From Lachnospiraceae bacterium (lineage in GTDB: Bacteria; Bacillota; Clostridia; Lachnospirales; Lachnospiraceae): a stretch of DNA of 64,000 bases. Below, in pieces: positions 17,981 to 28,500 of the stretch. The stretch spans positions 16,416 to 80,415 of the forward strand of contig QXWW01000017.1 of assembly GCA_009911185.1 (NCBI GenBank), in the 5' to 3' direction. Within the stretch, counting starts at the first letter, position 1; every line of letters begins with the position of its first letter. The notes beneath the pieces were generated by a model. It searched no databases. It was not told the DNA's origin and saw nothing but the letters and a program-made list of their open reading frames with translations. The position numbers were made by a program, and so were the translations under genes.

Positions 17981-19273
17981 ATGGAAAGAGAAACAGAGGT
18001 TGTAATCGTTGGCAGCGGAGCAGCAGGACTGTTTTGTGCTCTGCAGATTCCGGAAAACAAAAAGATAACAATCATAACCAAAGATGCTGCAGAAAACAGT
18101 GATTCTTTTTTGGCGCAGGGGGGAATCTGTATGCTCCGTTCAGAAGAAGATTTTGCATCCTATTATGAGGATACCATGAAGGCGGGGCATTACAAGAACA
18201 ATCCCAAAGCAGTGGAGCTGATGATCCGCAGCTCCAGAGAGATTGTGGAACTTCTCACGGAATATGGAGTGGAATTTGAATACCGGGAAGGTGAGTTTGC
18301 ATTTACCCGCGAAGGAGGACATTCCAGACCGAGAATTTTATTCCATGAAGATGTAGTTGGAAAAGAGATAACCGGTAAGCTGCTGGACCTGGTAAAGACG
18401 CGCAGGAATATCAACGTCTATGAACATACGGAAATGATTGACATTTTATGTGAGGAAGATAGCTGCTGCGGCATTGTGGCCGCAGATGCCCAGGGACAGA
18501 TTCTTCCCATCAGAGCGGGACATACAGTGCTGGCCAGCGGCGGTATCGGTGGTTTGTATCAGTATTCCACGAATTTTCCCCATTTGACAGGGGATGCCAT
18601 TGCCATTGCTTTGCGGCATAACATACAATTAAAAGATATGAATTATGTGCAGATCCATCCTACCACTCTGTATTCTGAGAAACCGGGAAGAAAATTTCTG
18701 ATTTCAGAATCTGTGCGGGGAGAAGGCGCCGTACTTTATAATTGGAAGATGGAACGTTTTGTAGATGAACTTTTACCCAGGGATCTTGTGACCTCTGCGA
18801 TTGAAGAGCAGATGGAAAAGGAGGGAAAGCCGTATGTGTGGCTATCCATGGAGCATATACCCAAAGAGGATATTTTGGGGCATTTTCCCAATATCTTTCA
18901 ACGCTGTCTGGAAGAAGGGTATGACGTTACCAGGGAATGTATCCCGGTAGTTCCGGGACAGCATTATTTCATGGGAGGGATCCTGTCCGATCTGTCCGGG
19001 CGGACTTCTATGAAACAATTGTATGCAATAGGCGAGACGAGCTGTAACGGCGTTCACGGCGCCAACCGGCTTGCCAGCAATTCTTTATTGGAGAGTCTGG
19101 TGTTCGCAAAAAGGGCGGCGCAGGATATTATGGAAGATAAAACCCCAATAAAGCTTCCGCAGGAGAATAAGGTATTCTGCCAGGAAAATTATGCAGATTT
19201 AGAACGTATGCATCTGGAGAACCGCAAACTGGTGCTACAGGAAATAGAGAGGATGAAGGAAGAACATGAATAA
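17981..19273 (+). CDS. nadB: L-aspartate oxidase
   Basis: 430 aa flavoprotein. N-terminal FAD motif GSGAAGL, the substrate-loop LAQGG, the GGHSRPRI block, the SESVRGEGAVL block and the C-terminal GVHGANRLASNSLLE typical of NadB. It oxidises L-aspartate to iminoaspartate, the first step of de novo NAD synthesis. Shorter than the E. coli enzyme because the C-terminal helical domain is reduced, as is common in Clostridia. nadC overlaps its end by 8 bp; the quinolinate synthase gene nadA is not in this window. Confidence 0.93.
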   Translation: MERETEVVIVGSGAAGLFCALQIPENKKITIITKDAAENSDSFLAQGGICMLRSEEDFASYYEDTMKAGHYKNNPKAVELMIRSSREIVELLTEYGVEFEYREGEFAFTREGGHSRPRILFHEDVVGKEITGKLLDLVKTRRNINVYEHTEMIDILCEEDSCCGIVAADAQGQILPIRAGHTVLASGGIGGLYQYSTNFPHLTGDAIAIALRHNIQLKDMNYVQIHPTTLYSEKPGRKFLISESVRGEGAVLYNWKMERFVDELLPRDLVTSAIEEQMEKEGKPYVWLSMEHIPKEDILGHFPNIFQRCLEEGYDVTRECIPVVPGQHYFMGGILSDLSGRTSMKQLYAIGETSCNGVHGANRLASNSLLESLVFAKRAAQDIMEDKTPIKLPQENKVFCQENYADLERMHLENRKLVLQEIERMKEEHE

Positions 19274-20120
19274 TAATATAACCATGACTTTAAACGTGGA
19301 CGATTTGATTCTTTTAGCGTTACGGGAGGATATTTCCAGTGAGGATGTAACCACGAATGCCGTTATGCCTCAAATGCAGAAAGGGGAGGCGCAGTTAATC
19401 TGCAAGCAGGACGGTGTTCTTGCAGGGCTGTTTGTCTTTCGGCGGGTGTTTGAGCTTTTAGATCAGGACATTCAGGTAGAATTTTACTTTACGGATGGAG
19501 ACGAGGTAAAGCAGGGAGAATTAATCGGAACTGTAACGGGAGATATCCGGGCAATTTTATCAGGAGAGCGGACGGCGTTGAATTATCTGCAGCGTATGAG
19601 CGGAATTGCCACCTATACGCATACCATCGCCTCTTTATTAAAGGGCAGTAAGGTAAAATTACTGGATACCAGAAAAACGACGCCCAATAACCGGATTTTT
19701 GAAAAATATGCGGTAAAGACGGGCGGCGGTTTTAATCATCGTTACAACCTTTCAGACGGAGTGTTGTTGAAAGATAATCATATCGGAGCGGCAGGCGGAG
19801 TACGGGAAGCGGTGCAGATGGCAAAGGATTATGCACCCTTTGTCCGCAAGATTGAAATTGAATGTGAAACAGTGGAAATGGTACGAGAGGCAGTGGAAGC
19901 CGGAGCGGATATTATTATGCTGGATAACATGAGCGTGGAAGAGATGCAGAAAGCGATTGCATGTATTGCAGGCAGGGCTGAAATTGAGATTTCCGGCAAT
20001 GTAACCAGAGAAAATATTGAACATTATATTTCTTTGGGGGTAGACTATATTTCCAGCGGAGCCTTGACCCATTCGGCGCCTATTATGGATATTTCCCTGA
20101 AAAACCTCCATATTTTATAA
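19266..20120 (+). CDS. nadC: Nicotinate-nucleotide pyrophosphorylase (quinolinate phosphoribosyltransferase)
   Basis: 284 aa, usual length. Seen motifs: LNYLQRMSGIAT, DTRKTTP, KTGGGFNHRYNLSDGVLLKDNH, EIECET, MLDNMS and EISGNV, which line the quinolinate and PRPP sites. It converts quinolinate to nicotinate mononucleotide. The start ATG lies inside the end of nadB, so translation is likely coupled. Confidence 0.96.
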   Translation: MNNNITMTLNVDDLILLALREDISSEDVTTNAVMPQMQKGEAQLICKQDGVLAGLFVFRRVFELLDQDIQVEFYFTDGDEVKQGELIGTVTGDIRAILSGERTALNYLQRMSGIATYTHTIASLLKGSKVKLLDTRKTTPNNRIFEKYAVKTGGGFNHRYNLSDGVLLKDNHIGAAGGVREAVQMAKDYAPFVRKIEIECETVEMVREAVEAGADIIMLDNMSVEEMQKAIACIAGRAEIEISGNVTRENIEHYISLGVDYISSGALTHSAPIMDISLKNLHIL

Positions 20121-20151
20121 TACGGCGAAAGTGAGAGAAAGGAGGTCTCCC

Positions 20152-20634
20152 GTGATAGATTACGAAGAAAGTAAATTTGGAAAAGCGGCAGAAGCAAATT
20201 TCCGTAAAGGCTACAACTGTGCCCAGGCAGTGTTCCTTGCGTTTCAGGAATTGTATGATATGGACGAGGTGACAGCGGCCAGACTCAGTTCTTCCTTTGG
20301 GGGAGGTATGGGGAGACTCAGAGAGGTCTGCGGCGCAGTCAGCGGCATGTTTATGGCGGCAGGCGTCCTGTACGGTTATGATACTCCTGGAGCGAATCAG
20401 GAGAAATCAGAGCATTATAAACGGATTCAGGAATTAGCCAGGGCGTACGAATCAGAAAATGGTTCTATCGTTTGCAGAGAACTGCTGGGATTGGAGCAGA
20501 AGCGGCAGGAGCCTGTACCGGAGAAGCGAACAGAGGAGTATTATAAAAAACGTCCCTGTCCCAAATTGGTGTGTATGGCGGCGGCGATTATGGAAGAATA
20601 CATTTCAGAGCACCCTCTGCCGCAGGATTCATGA
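20152..20634 (+). CDS. C_GCAxxG_C_C family protein
   Basis: 160 aa from a GTG at 20152, chosen because AAAGGAGGTC lies immediately upstream; an earlier GTG at 20131 has no such site. The family cysteines are present: GYNCAQAVF, then REVCGAVSGMFMAAG (the C-GCAxxG pattern), then VCRELLG and CPKLVC near the end. The family is thought to bind a metal or redox centre, but no activity is firmly known. Last gene of the nadBC transcript, before a strong hairpin. Confidence 0.85.
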   Translation: MIDYEESKFGKAAEANFRKGYNCAQAVFLAFQELYDMDEVTAARLSSSFGGGMGRLREVCGAVSGMFMAAGVLYGYDTPGANQEKSEHYKRIQELARAYESENGSIVCRELLGLEQKRQEPVPEKRTEEYYKKRPCPKLVCMAAAIMEEYISEHPLPQDS

Positions 20635-20650
20635 TATACGAAGGGAACAA

Positions 20651-20686
20651 AAAAGGAAACCAACATGACGGTATTGGTTTCCTTTT
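20651..20686. terminator. Strong bidirectional terminator
   Basis: A 13-bp perfect stem AAAAGGAAACCAA (20651-20663) / TTGGTTTCCTTTT (20674-20686) with a 10-nt loop. It separates the converging nadBC operon and rpsT and can serve both. Confidence 0.88.
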
Positions 20687-20775
20687 ATCATATTAAGAAA
20701 TCCCGGATTCCCGATATGATAATTGACTTTGCGAACAATCCTGCAGAGCAGAATTAATTCTTATATTGAAAATAA

Positions 20776-21039
20776 CTAAGCAAGCTGGTTGACCGTTTTC
20801 GTTAAACGGGAAATCTTTCTTCCGGCAGTGTTCTTATGATAGACACCCTTGGAAGTAGCTTTACTGATCTCAGAAACAGCAGCCTTTAATGCTGTCTGCG
20901 CCGCTTCCTTATCGTTTGCCGTAACGGCAGCTTCTACCTTCTTGATAGAAGTCTTAACAGCAGATTTGATCGATTTGTTGCGGGCTGTTCTCACCTGAGT
21001 TACTAAAATTCTCTTTTTTGCAGATTTAATGTTAGCCAA
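20776..21039 (-). CDS. rpsT: 30S ribosomal protein S20
   Basis: 87 aa. The start is a TTG at 21039 (LANIKSAKKRI, matching the family start MANIKSAKKRI), preceded by GGAGGTG; the frame extends five codons upstream to an ATG, but that is not homologous. Lys- and Arg-rich helical protein that binds 16S rRNA early in 30S assembly. A non-ATG start is common for S20 genes and is linked to autoregulation in E. coli. Usually next to holA; here holA is 42 kb away. Confidence 0.95.
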   Translation of the reverse strand: MANIKSAKKRILVTQVRTARNKSIKSAVKTSIKKVEAAVTANDKEAAQTALKAAVSEISKATSKGVYHKNTAGRKISRLTKTVNQLA

Positions 21040-21173
21040 TCCGTACACCTCCAATATACAATAATAAATTCACGGCAATCCAATTGACTGTTGTGCGGAA
21101 AAGGACTGCGCTGCGTTCTCTGGTTGTTTCATTAAAGCCGGACACGGACGATCTAATGGAAACATACTAATAT

Positions 21174-21202
21174 AGTTTAGTCCCAATTTTTGTTTCTGTC
21201 AA
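21174..21202 (-). promoter_or_regulatory. Predicted sigma-A promoter of rpsT
   Basis: On the minus strand TTGACA (21202-21197), a 17-nt spacer, TAAACT (21179-21174). It leaves a leader of roughly 125 nt before the TTG start. Confidence 0.55.
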
Positions 21203-21296
21203 TACATATTTTGCTTTTTTTTGCAGAAAATAGAGTAAAGGAGCTGCTGCGAGCGGAAAGAACAGCAGTATAAAAGACGCTTTTGGAGGGATAAAC

Positions 21297-22247
21297 ATGA
21301 GTCAGTTTCAGGTGAGGACCGATCTGGCGCTGGAAACCAGAGAGAAATTTGAAGAAGATAATGTAGAAGTAAAAGGAGTTCGGGTAGAAGAAGAATTTCT
21401 GAAAGAAAATGAGATAAAAATTACCACGATGGTAATTGAAACGGAAAATGGAGCGAAAGCAATGGGCAAGCCCAGGGGCACGTATATTACTATGGAGGCA
21501 GAAAATATGGATTGTCAGGATGAAGACTATCATCGGGAAATTTCACTGGAGCTGGCTAAGCTGATAAGGAAATTGCTGCCGCATAAAAAAGAACCGCTGT
21601 CTGTCCTGGTAGCTGGGCTGGGTAACCGGGAAGTGACGCCCGACGCGCTGGGTCCCAGGGTAGTGGATAATCTGATGATTACCCGCCATATTTTGAAGGA
21701 ATTTGGAAAATACGCATTTGGCGAGGAAGAAGTGAATGCGGTCAGCGGCATTGTCCCTGGTGTTATGGCGCAGACTGGCATGGAGAGCCAGGAGATTATC
21801 CGGGGAGTCATTGAGCAGACGAAGCCGGACGTGATGATTGCCATAGACGCGCTGGCAGCCCGGAGTACCAGGCGTCTCAGCCGGACCATACAGATAACGG
21901 ACACCGGAATTAATCCGGGTTCCGGCGTGGGAAACCATCGTCATGGCCTATCCAGGGAAACCATAGGTATTCCCGTGATTGCCATAGGGGTTCCTACTGT
22001 GGTGGACGCGGCTACGATCGTCAGCGATACGATGCAGACGCTGATTCAGGCAATGGAAGAAAACAGCCATCTGAAAACCCTGAGCACAGGTCTTAACGCA
22101 CTGAATGATATGGAAAAATATGAATTAATCCGGGAACTTTTATCGCCCCAGTTAAATACAATGTTTGTGACGCCTAAAGATATTGACGAGTCTGTCAAGC
22201 GTTTGAGCTATACCCTGTCAGAAGGATTAAATATTGCTTTTGCATAA
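21297..22247 (+). CDS. gpr: GPR endopeptidase (spore germination protease)
   Basis: 316 aa. It begins FQVRTDLALE, the site where the zymogen of GPR enzymes is processed, and contains LVAGLGNREVTPDALGPRV and IDALAARSTRRLSRTIQITDTGI blocks of the family. It degrades small acid-soluble spore proteins at germination. The start ATG at 21297 has GGAGG 8 nt upstream. Expected forespore (sigma-G) expression; I could not assign a sigma-G promoter with confidence. spoIIP overlaps its 3' end. Confidence 0.96.
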   Translation: MSQFQVRTDLALETREKFEEDNVEVKGVRVEEEFLKENEIKITTMVIETENGAKAMGKPRGTYITMEAENMDCQDEDYHREISLELAKLIRKLLPHKKEPLSVLVAGLGNREVTPDALGPRVVDNLMITRHILKEFGKYAFGEEEVNAVSGIVPGVMAQTGMESQEIIRGVIEQTKPDVMIAIDALAARSTRRLSRTIQITDTGINPGSGVGNHRHGLSRETIGIPVIAIGVPTVVDAATIVSDTMQTLIQAMEENSHLKTLSTGLNALNDMEKYELIRELLSPQLNTMFVTPKDIDESVKRLSYTLSEGLNIAFA

Positions 22248-23586
22248 AATTTTTAGTACAGGCATATACTTAACTGTCCGCATGGATATAAGTAAAGTGT
22301 TTGCGCAGATTAAGATGGGAATGGGGAAAGCTTTGATTAGGAAAAAAAAGAGAGCGGGAAGATATATACAATGGATATTAGGCGGGGTCAGCGTGCTTTT
22401 TGTCATTGTCTGTTATCAGAGTATGGCATTTACCAAAAACGCTCCGGCAATGAGTCAGATATTGAACTATCTCAAAGAGGAGACCGCGGTGTCAGCATGG
22501 AGAAATTGTATGCCGGTAATGCTTCGGGAAGAGGAGGGAAGCCAGCTTACCCTGGAGCATTTTTTGCAGAGTAAGCTGGAGGAATTTTACCCGATATATG
22601 CGTTCAGCGGAACACTGACGGAGTACAGCACGCAGATTGAAAGTGACCTTACCTGCGGTATGCTCGAAGAAAATAAACAGGAAAGCCAGAAAGAACAGCA
22701 AGAGCAGGAAGAGGAAAAAGAGAAGGAAGCAAAACAGCATAAAAAGCCTGAGAAGAAAAAACAAAGTGAGGAAAAACAGGAAGTGGCTGCAAAAGATAGC
22801 GCGGCAAAAACGGAGACTGGAAAAGCAGTGGAAATTTCCAGAGAAAAATTAAATGATTTCGATTATCTGGTACAGAATTTTTACCAGATTGACCGCACGA
22901 CTACCGTCGACCGCAGCGAATTAAACGCCCAGGAAATGCTGGCAAAAGATATGACGCTTAAGACGGGCAGCGATCAGGTGCAGATCTTGATTTACCATAC
23001 CCATTCACAGGAGGGGTACGCGGACTCTGCGCCGGGAGATCCTAATAGCAGCGTGGTAGCGTTGGGAGAACGTCTGACACAGCTTTTAAGGGATCAATAT
23101 GGGTTTCATGTGATGCATCATATGGGACAATATGATGTAAAGGACCGGGATAATGCGTATTCTTATTCAGGGCCGGCCCTGGAACAGATTTTGGCGGAGA
23201 ATCCCAGTATTGAGGTTGTGATCGATCTGCACCGGGATGGAGTTCCGGAAACTACGCATCTGGTTTCAGAAGTAAACGGAAAACAGACCGCGCAGATTAT
23301 GTTTTTTAACGGCCTGAGCCGTACTACCGCCAATGGAGATATCGCCTATCTGGCAAATCCTAACCGCGCGGATAATCTTGCCTTTTCTTTTCAGATGAAA
23401 TTAGCGGCGGAGGAATATTATCCGGGTTTTGCCCGCGCTACTTATCTGAAAGGGTATCGTTATAATCTTCATTACCGTGCCAAAAGTCTTCTGGTAGAAG
23501 TGGGAGCGCAGACCAATACATTGGAAGAAGCGATGAACGCTATGGAGCCGCTGGCCGATATTTTACATAAGGTGTTGTCACCCTGA
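22234..23586 (+). CDS. spoIIP: Stage II sporulation protein P
   Basis: Up to 450 aa. One transmembrane helix (WILGGVSVLFVIVCY), a helical region, a highly charged Glu/Lys/Gln linker (about residues 145-205), then the SpoIIP amidase/endopeptidase domain starting VQILIYHTHSQEGY with zinc and catalytic residues His (YHTHS), Glu, IDLHRDG, and LVEVGAQTNT near the end. It cuts peptidoglycan during engulfment in the mother cell. The start is uncertain: TTG 22234 has AGAAGGA upstream and overlaps gpr by 14 bp; ATGs at 22282, 22318 and 22324 lack good sites. Confidence 0.94.
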   Translation: MLLHKIFSTGIYLTVRMDISKVFAQIKMGMGKALIRKKKRAGRYIQWILGGVSVLFVIVCYQSMAFTKNAPAMSQILNYLKEETAVSAWRNCMPVMLREEEGSQLTLEHFLQSKLEEFYPIYAFSGTLTEYSTQIESDLTCGMLEENKQESQKEQQEQEEEKEKEAKQHKKPEKKKQSEEKQEVAAKDSAAKTETGKAVEISREKLNDFDYLVQNFYQIDRTTTVDRSELNAQEMLAKDMTLKTGSDQVQILIYHTHSQEGYADSAPGDPNSSVVALGERLTQLLRDQYGFHVMHHMGQYDVKDRDNAYSYSGPALEQILAENPSIEVVIDLHRDGVPETTHLVSEVNGKQTAQIMFFNGLSRTTANGDIAYLANPNRADNLAFSFQMKLAAEEYYPGFARATYLKGYRYNLHYRAKSLLVEVGAQTNTLEEAMNAMEPLADILHKVLSP

Positions 23587-23604
23587 CGAAGGAAGGTGTC
23601 TGAA

Positions 23605-24498
23605 ATGGAGCAGAACAAAGGAAGAAGTACCCGGATTTTGGAGTGGGAGGAATTGCAGAAGAAAAACCGCAGCCCCAAAGAAGAGCTGCTGATGCAGTCC
23701 GTCTATCGGCTGGAACCCGCCTACTGGGTGGGAGTAAAGCTGTTAGAAGAATGTCTGTACGGAGCTTTTTGTTTCCACAGGGGAGCGGACGTAAAGAGGA
23801 GAGTGGCAAGCGCGGCATTTTTGCTGGATGAGCAGGAATTTCTGCTGGTAATACTCAAGGATGAAAATGATGTGCTTCATCGTCTGAGCGGAGGTTCGGG
23901 GGAGGGCGCAGAGATGGAAGAAAAACTGGAAACAGTTTTCGAGGGGCTTCTAAAGCAGGCCAAACAAAAAGTTGAGGAAATGGAAAAATATCTGATTGAT
24001 ATGGAGCAGGAGATTGTGGGAGGCAGAATCAGCCGTAACCGTAACCGCTCCATTTTTGAGTGCAAGCGTCTTCTTACGGTGTGGAAAAACGATTATATGC
24101 AGTTTTTGAATATGATAGAGGGCATCAATGGACTGGAAGAGAAGAAAAAAGATACGTCAAAGAAAATTTTAAATGAAGAGGCGGCCTGTTATTTTCGTAT
24201 TTATGAAAATAAACTCCGGCATCTGACGGAGGAAAACCAGTTTCTTTACGAGGAGCTTGTCCATATCAGGGAGGCTTTGGACGCCGCTTTGTCTTATGAA
24301 CAGAACCGGATTATGAAATTGTTTACCACGGTGACTACTATTTTTATGCCCCTGTCTCTGATCGCAGGCTGGTACGGCATGAATTTTGAAGGGATGCCGG
24401 AGCTGCACTGGAGGTATGGATATGGATTCGTGTCGGCGCTCAGCGTTTTGGTGGTATTGGCATGTTTTTGGTTTTTCCGCAAAAAGAAACTGTTTTAA
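23605..24498 (+). CDS. CorA-like divalent cation transporter
   Basis: 297 aa from ATG 23605; a GTG at 23596 is in frame, but the AAGGAAG site is too close to it. A long cytoplasmic helical domain is followed by two C-terminal transmembrane helices (FTTVTTIFMPLSLIAGWY and GFVSALSVLVVLACFWFF) with the signature YGMNFEGMPE between them, the GMN selectivity motif of the CorA/Mrs2 family. It most likely moves Mg2+, possibly Co2+ or Ni2+. Ends with KKKLF. Confidence 0.9.
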   Translation: MEQNKGRSTRILEWEELQKKNRSPKEELLMQSVYRLEPAYWVGVKLLEECLYGAFCFHRGADVKRRVASAAFLLDEQEFLLVILKDENDVLHRLSGGSGEGAEMEEKLETVFEGLLKQAKQKVEEMEKYLIDMEQEIVGGRISRNRNRSIFECKRLLTVWKNDYMQFLNMIEGINGLEEKKKDTSKKILNEEAACYFRIYENKLRHLTEENQFLYEELVHIREALDAALSYEQNRIMKLFTTVTTIFMPLSLIAGWYGMNFEGMPELHWRYGYGFVSALSVLVVLACFWFFRKKKLF

Positions 24499-24542
24499 AG
24501 CGGGGATGTTTATAAACTTTTTATTAAATCTGAAATTGTGTA

Positions 24543-24571
24543 TTGACAAAGAAAAAAAGGAGTGCTACATT
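24543..24571 (+). promoter_or_regulatory. groESL promoter
   Basis: TTGACA (24543-24548), a 17-nt spacer, TACATT (24566-24571). The CIRCE operator begins 15 nt downstream. Confidence 0.7.
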
Positions 24572-24586
24572 TATGTACATAAGTTG

Positions 24587-24613
24587 TTAGCACTCGACAA
24601 AAAGGAGTGCTAA
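24587..24613. promoter_or_regulatory. CIRCE operator (HrcA binding site)
   Basis: Perfect consensus TTAGCACTC (24587-24595), 9-nt spacer, GAGTGCTAA (24605-24613). HrcA binds this site and represses groESL until heat shock. Confidence 0.97.
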
Positions 24614-24642
24614 TAGCAGCCGGGTTCATAATAGAGATTTAA

Positions 24643-24999
<357 letters not shown>

Positions 25000-25002
25000 T
25001 AG

Positions 25003-26652
<1,650 letters not shown>

Positions 26653-26673
26653 TTCAGTTTTTCACCTTTTATA

Positions 26674-26712
26674 ACAATCGTGGCAGCAAAAGCGTTGCCG
26701 CGATTGTTTTTT
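26674..26712 (+). terminator. groESL terminator
   Basis: Stem ACAATCG (26674-26680) / CGATTGT (26701-26707) with an inner GGCA/TGCC pairing, then TTTTTT. The T-run is shared with the left arm of the next hairpin. Confidence 0.75.
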
Positions 26713-26946
26713 ATCTTATAGTGGGAGCCTTTGTCACGCGAAAGCGTGAAAGTGTCTCCCTATAAGATAAAAAACAGAACCTAACTGTCCTAAGGAACCC
26801 CCGTGCAAGCACGGTACCCCATAGGACAAAACCGCACTCGTGCAAAAGGAAATATGTCGCAAAGCGACTGCATTCGGCGCAGCAAATCGTCCAAGTCCCT
26901 CATGAATGAGGGATTTAGGGAGTTATGCGGACTTGTCCGCTTTTTT
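26707..26946 (+). repeat. Structured intergenic element, copy A
   Basis: Begins with a 15-bp perfect arm TTTTTTATCTTATAG (26707-26721) / CTATAAGATAAAAAA (26760-26774), enclosing GGGAG/CTCCC and TCACGC-GAAA-GCGTGA (a GAAA tetraloop). Then a TGTCCTA/TAGGACA hairpin found only in this copy, then GTCGC-AAA-GCGAC, CCCTCAT-GA-ATGAGGG, and finally GCGGACTTGTCCGC (26927-26940) before a T-run. Copies B (50421-50600) and C (49038-49182) share the order of hairpins, with compensatory base changes. This fills the gap between groEL and the HPt gene. Confidence 0.65.
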
Positions 26947-26950
26947 ATTC

Positions 26951-26979
26951 TTGACAGTTTCGGGTTTATACCATAAAAT
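26951..26979 (+). promoter_or_regulatory. Predicted promoter of the HPt-degV operon
   Basis: TTGACA (26951-26956), a 17-nt spacer and TAAAAT (26974-26979), directly downstream of structured element A. Confidence 0.65.
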
Positions 26980-27078
26980 TAATAAGTAAAACGGTTGGGA
27001 GTTTTGAAAAATTATAGTATGCGGCAGGTTTGAAAATGAGATAATAATGAATACATGATTAAGGGAGGGCTTACAGGT

Positions 27079-27435
27079 ATGAATCAGGAAATAAAAGAGC
27101 AAATGAGAGCGGCCGGAGTAAACATTGAGGGAGCCTTGGAGCGTCTGATGAACAATGAGGGATTGTATGAACGTCTTTTAGGAAAATTTAAAGCGGATCA
27201 GAATTACCAGGGACTGGTGGACGCGATAGGCGAGAAGCGTTATGAAGATGCATTTAACTGCGCTCATGCACTGAAAGGAGTTGCCGGAAATCTTGGTTTG
27301 GACAGTTTGATGGACGCAGACGTGGTGATTGTGGAGAAGCTGCGCGCCAATACCACAGAGGGTTTGGAGGAGGATGTGAAGGCGCTGACTGAGACATATG
27401 ATAAAATTATGCGCGCAATAGAAACATTAGGCTGA
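27079..27435 (+). CDS. Stand-alone histidine phosphotransfer (HPt) protein
   Basis: 118 aa from ATG 27079 (AAGGGAGGG upstream). All-helical, with the HPt motif CAHALKGVAGNLGL, H63 being the phospho-acceptor. HPt proteins shuttle phosphoryl groups between receiver domains of hybrid kinases and response regulators. Two hybrid kinases lie in this window (15.4 and 39.9 kb), both ending in a receiver and lacking their own HPt, so either could be a partner; that is inference. degV follows 25 bp downstream. Confidence 0.87.
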   Translation: MNQEIKEQMRAAGVNIEGALERLMNNEGLYERLLGKFKADQNYQGLVDAIGEKRYEDAFNCAHALKGVAGNLGLDSLMDADVVIVEKLRANTTEGLEEDVKALTETYDKIMRAIETLG

Positions 27436-27460
27436 AACAAGCGGAAGGAGGTTTGATCTG

Positions 27461-28363
27461 GTGGGAAAGATTGCAGTAGTAACGGACAGTAACAGCGGAA
27501 TTACACAGGATCAGGCGAGGGAATGTGGAGTGCATGTGCTGCCGATGCCTTTTTTCATAGACGACGAAACGTATTTTGAAGATATTGACCTGACGCAGGA
27601 ACAATTCTACGAGAAGCTGGAAGGCAAGTCCAATATCTCAACTTCTATGCCGGCGGTGGGTTCGGTGACGGAATTATGGGATAATTTGTTGAAGGAATAT
27701 GACGAAATTGTCCATATTCCGATGTCCAGCGGGCTTAGCAGTTCCTGTGAGACGGCGGTTATGCTGTCCAGAGAATATGAAGGCAGAGTACAGGTGGTGA
27801 ATAACCAGAGGATTTCTGTAACGCAGAAGCAGAGTGTCCTAGATGCCGTTCATCTGGTAAAGCAGGGGAAGGATGCCGGACAGATCAGAGAATATCTGGA
27901 ACGAGTGAAATACGATTCCAGTATTTATATCATGGTGGATACGTTGTATTATCTGAAAAAGGGCGGCCGTATTACAGCGGCAGCGGCAGCGCTGGGAACG
28001 CTGCTGAAGTTAAAGCCGGTCCTCCAGATTCAGGGAGAGAAGCTGGACGCTTATGCCAAAGCAAGAACGGTGAAACAGGCGAGAACCATTATGATTGATG
28101 CAATGAAAGATGATTTTGCAAAGCGTTTTGGAGATGCGTCCGGCGAAAATATGCATCTTTTTGTGGCATATACTAAGGACCAGGAGACGGCTCTGGACTT
28201 TAAGCAGCAGATTGAGGAAGCTTTTCCGGGACAGGCCGTTGAGTTCACAGACCCCTTATCCTTAAGCGTGGCATGTCATATTGGTCCGGGAGCGCTTGCC
28301 GTTGCCTGTTCTAAAAGGATTGATGAGCCAGACCAGGCGGCGTACGGGCAGAGTGTCTTATAA
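27461..28363 (+). CDS. DegV family fatty-acid-binding protein
   Basis: 300 aa starting at GTG 27461 after AAGGAGG. TDSNSGI (8-14), the STSMPAVG block, MSSGLSSS and YYLKKGGRI are the DegV (FakB) signatures; the Ser/Thr residues hold the carboxylate of a bound fatty acid. FakB proteins present fatty acids to the kinase FakA for phosphorylation and entry into phospholipids. No fakA is in this window. Confidence 0.92.
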   Translation: MGKIAVVTDSNSGITQDQARECGVHVLPMPFFIDDETYFEDIDLTQEQFYEKLEGKSNISTSMPAVGSVTELWDNLLKEYDEIVHIPMSSGLSSSCETAVMLSREYEGRVQVVNNQRISVTQKQSVLDAVHLVKQGKDAGQIREYLERVKYDSSIYIMVDTLYYLKKGGRITAAAAALGTLLKLKPVLQIQGEKLDAYAKARTVKQARTIMIDAMKDDFAKRFGDASGENMHLFVAYTKDQETALDFKQQIEEAFPGQAVEFTDPLSLSVACHIGPGALAVACSKRIDEPDQAAYGQSVL

Positions 28364-28423
28364 AACTGCGCAGTGATGAAAGAGAAACGATGCAATGTGT
28401 AACGTATATGTATAGAACAGCGG

Positions 28424-28460
28424 CTGCCGCGCCATTAAAATACTTCGCGCGGCAGTCCTT
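28424..28460 (+). terminator. degV terminator
   Basis: CTGCCGCGC (28424-28432) pairs with GCGCGGCAG (28447-28455) around a 14-nt loop, followed by TCCTTTCT. Confidence 0.65.
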
Positions 28461-28500
28461 TCTATGAGATTGTCGGAAAGATAAAGGAGGAACTGCTGAG

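Noticed and set aside
28361..28500. Purine riboswitch upstream of purA
   Set aside because: Only a terminator hairpin for degV is visible. No conserved purine aptamer core.
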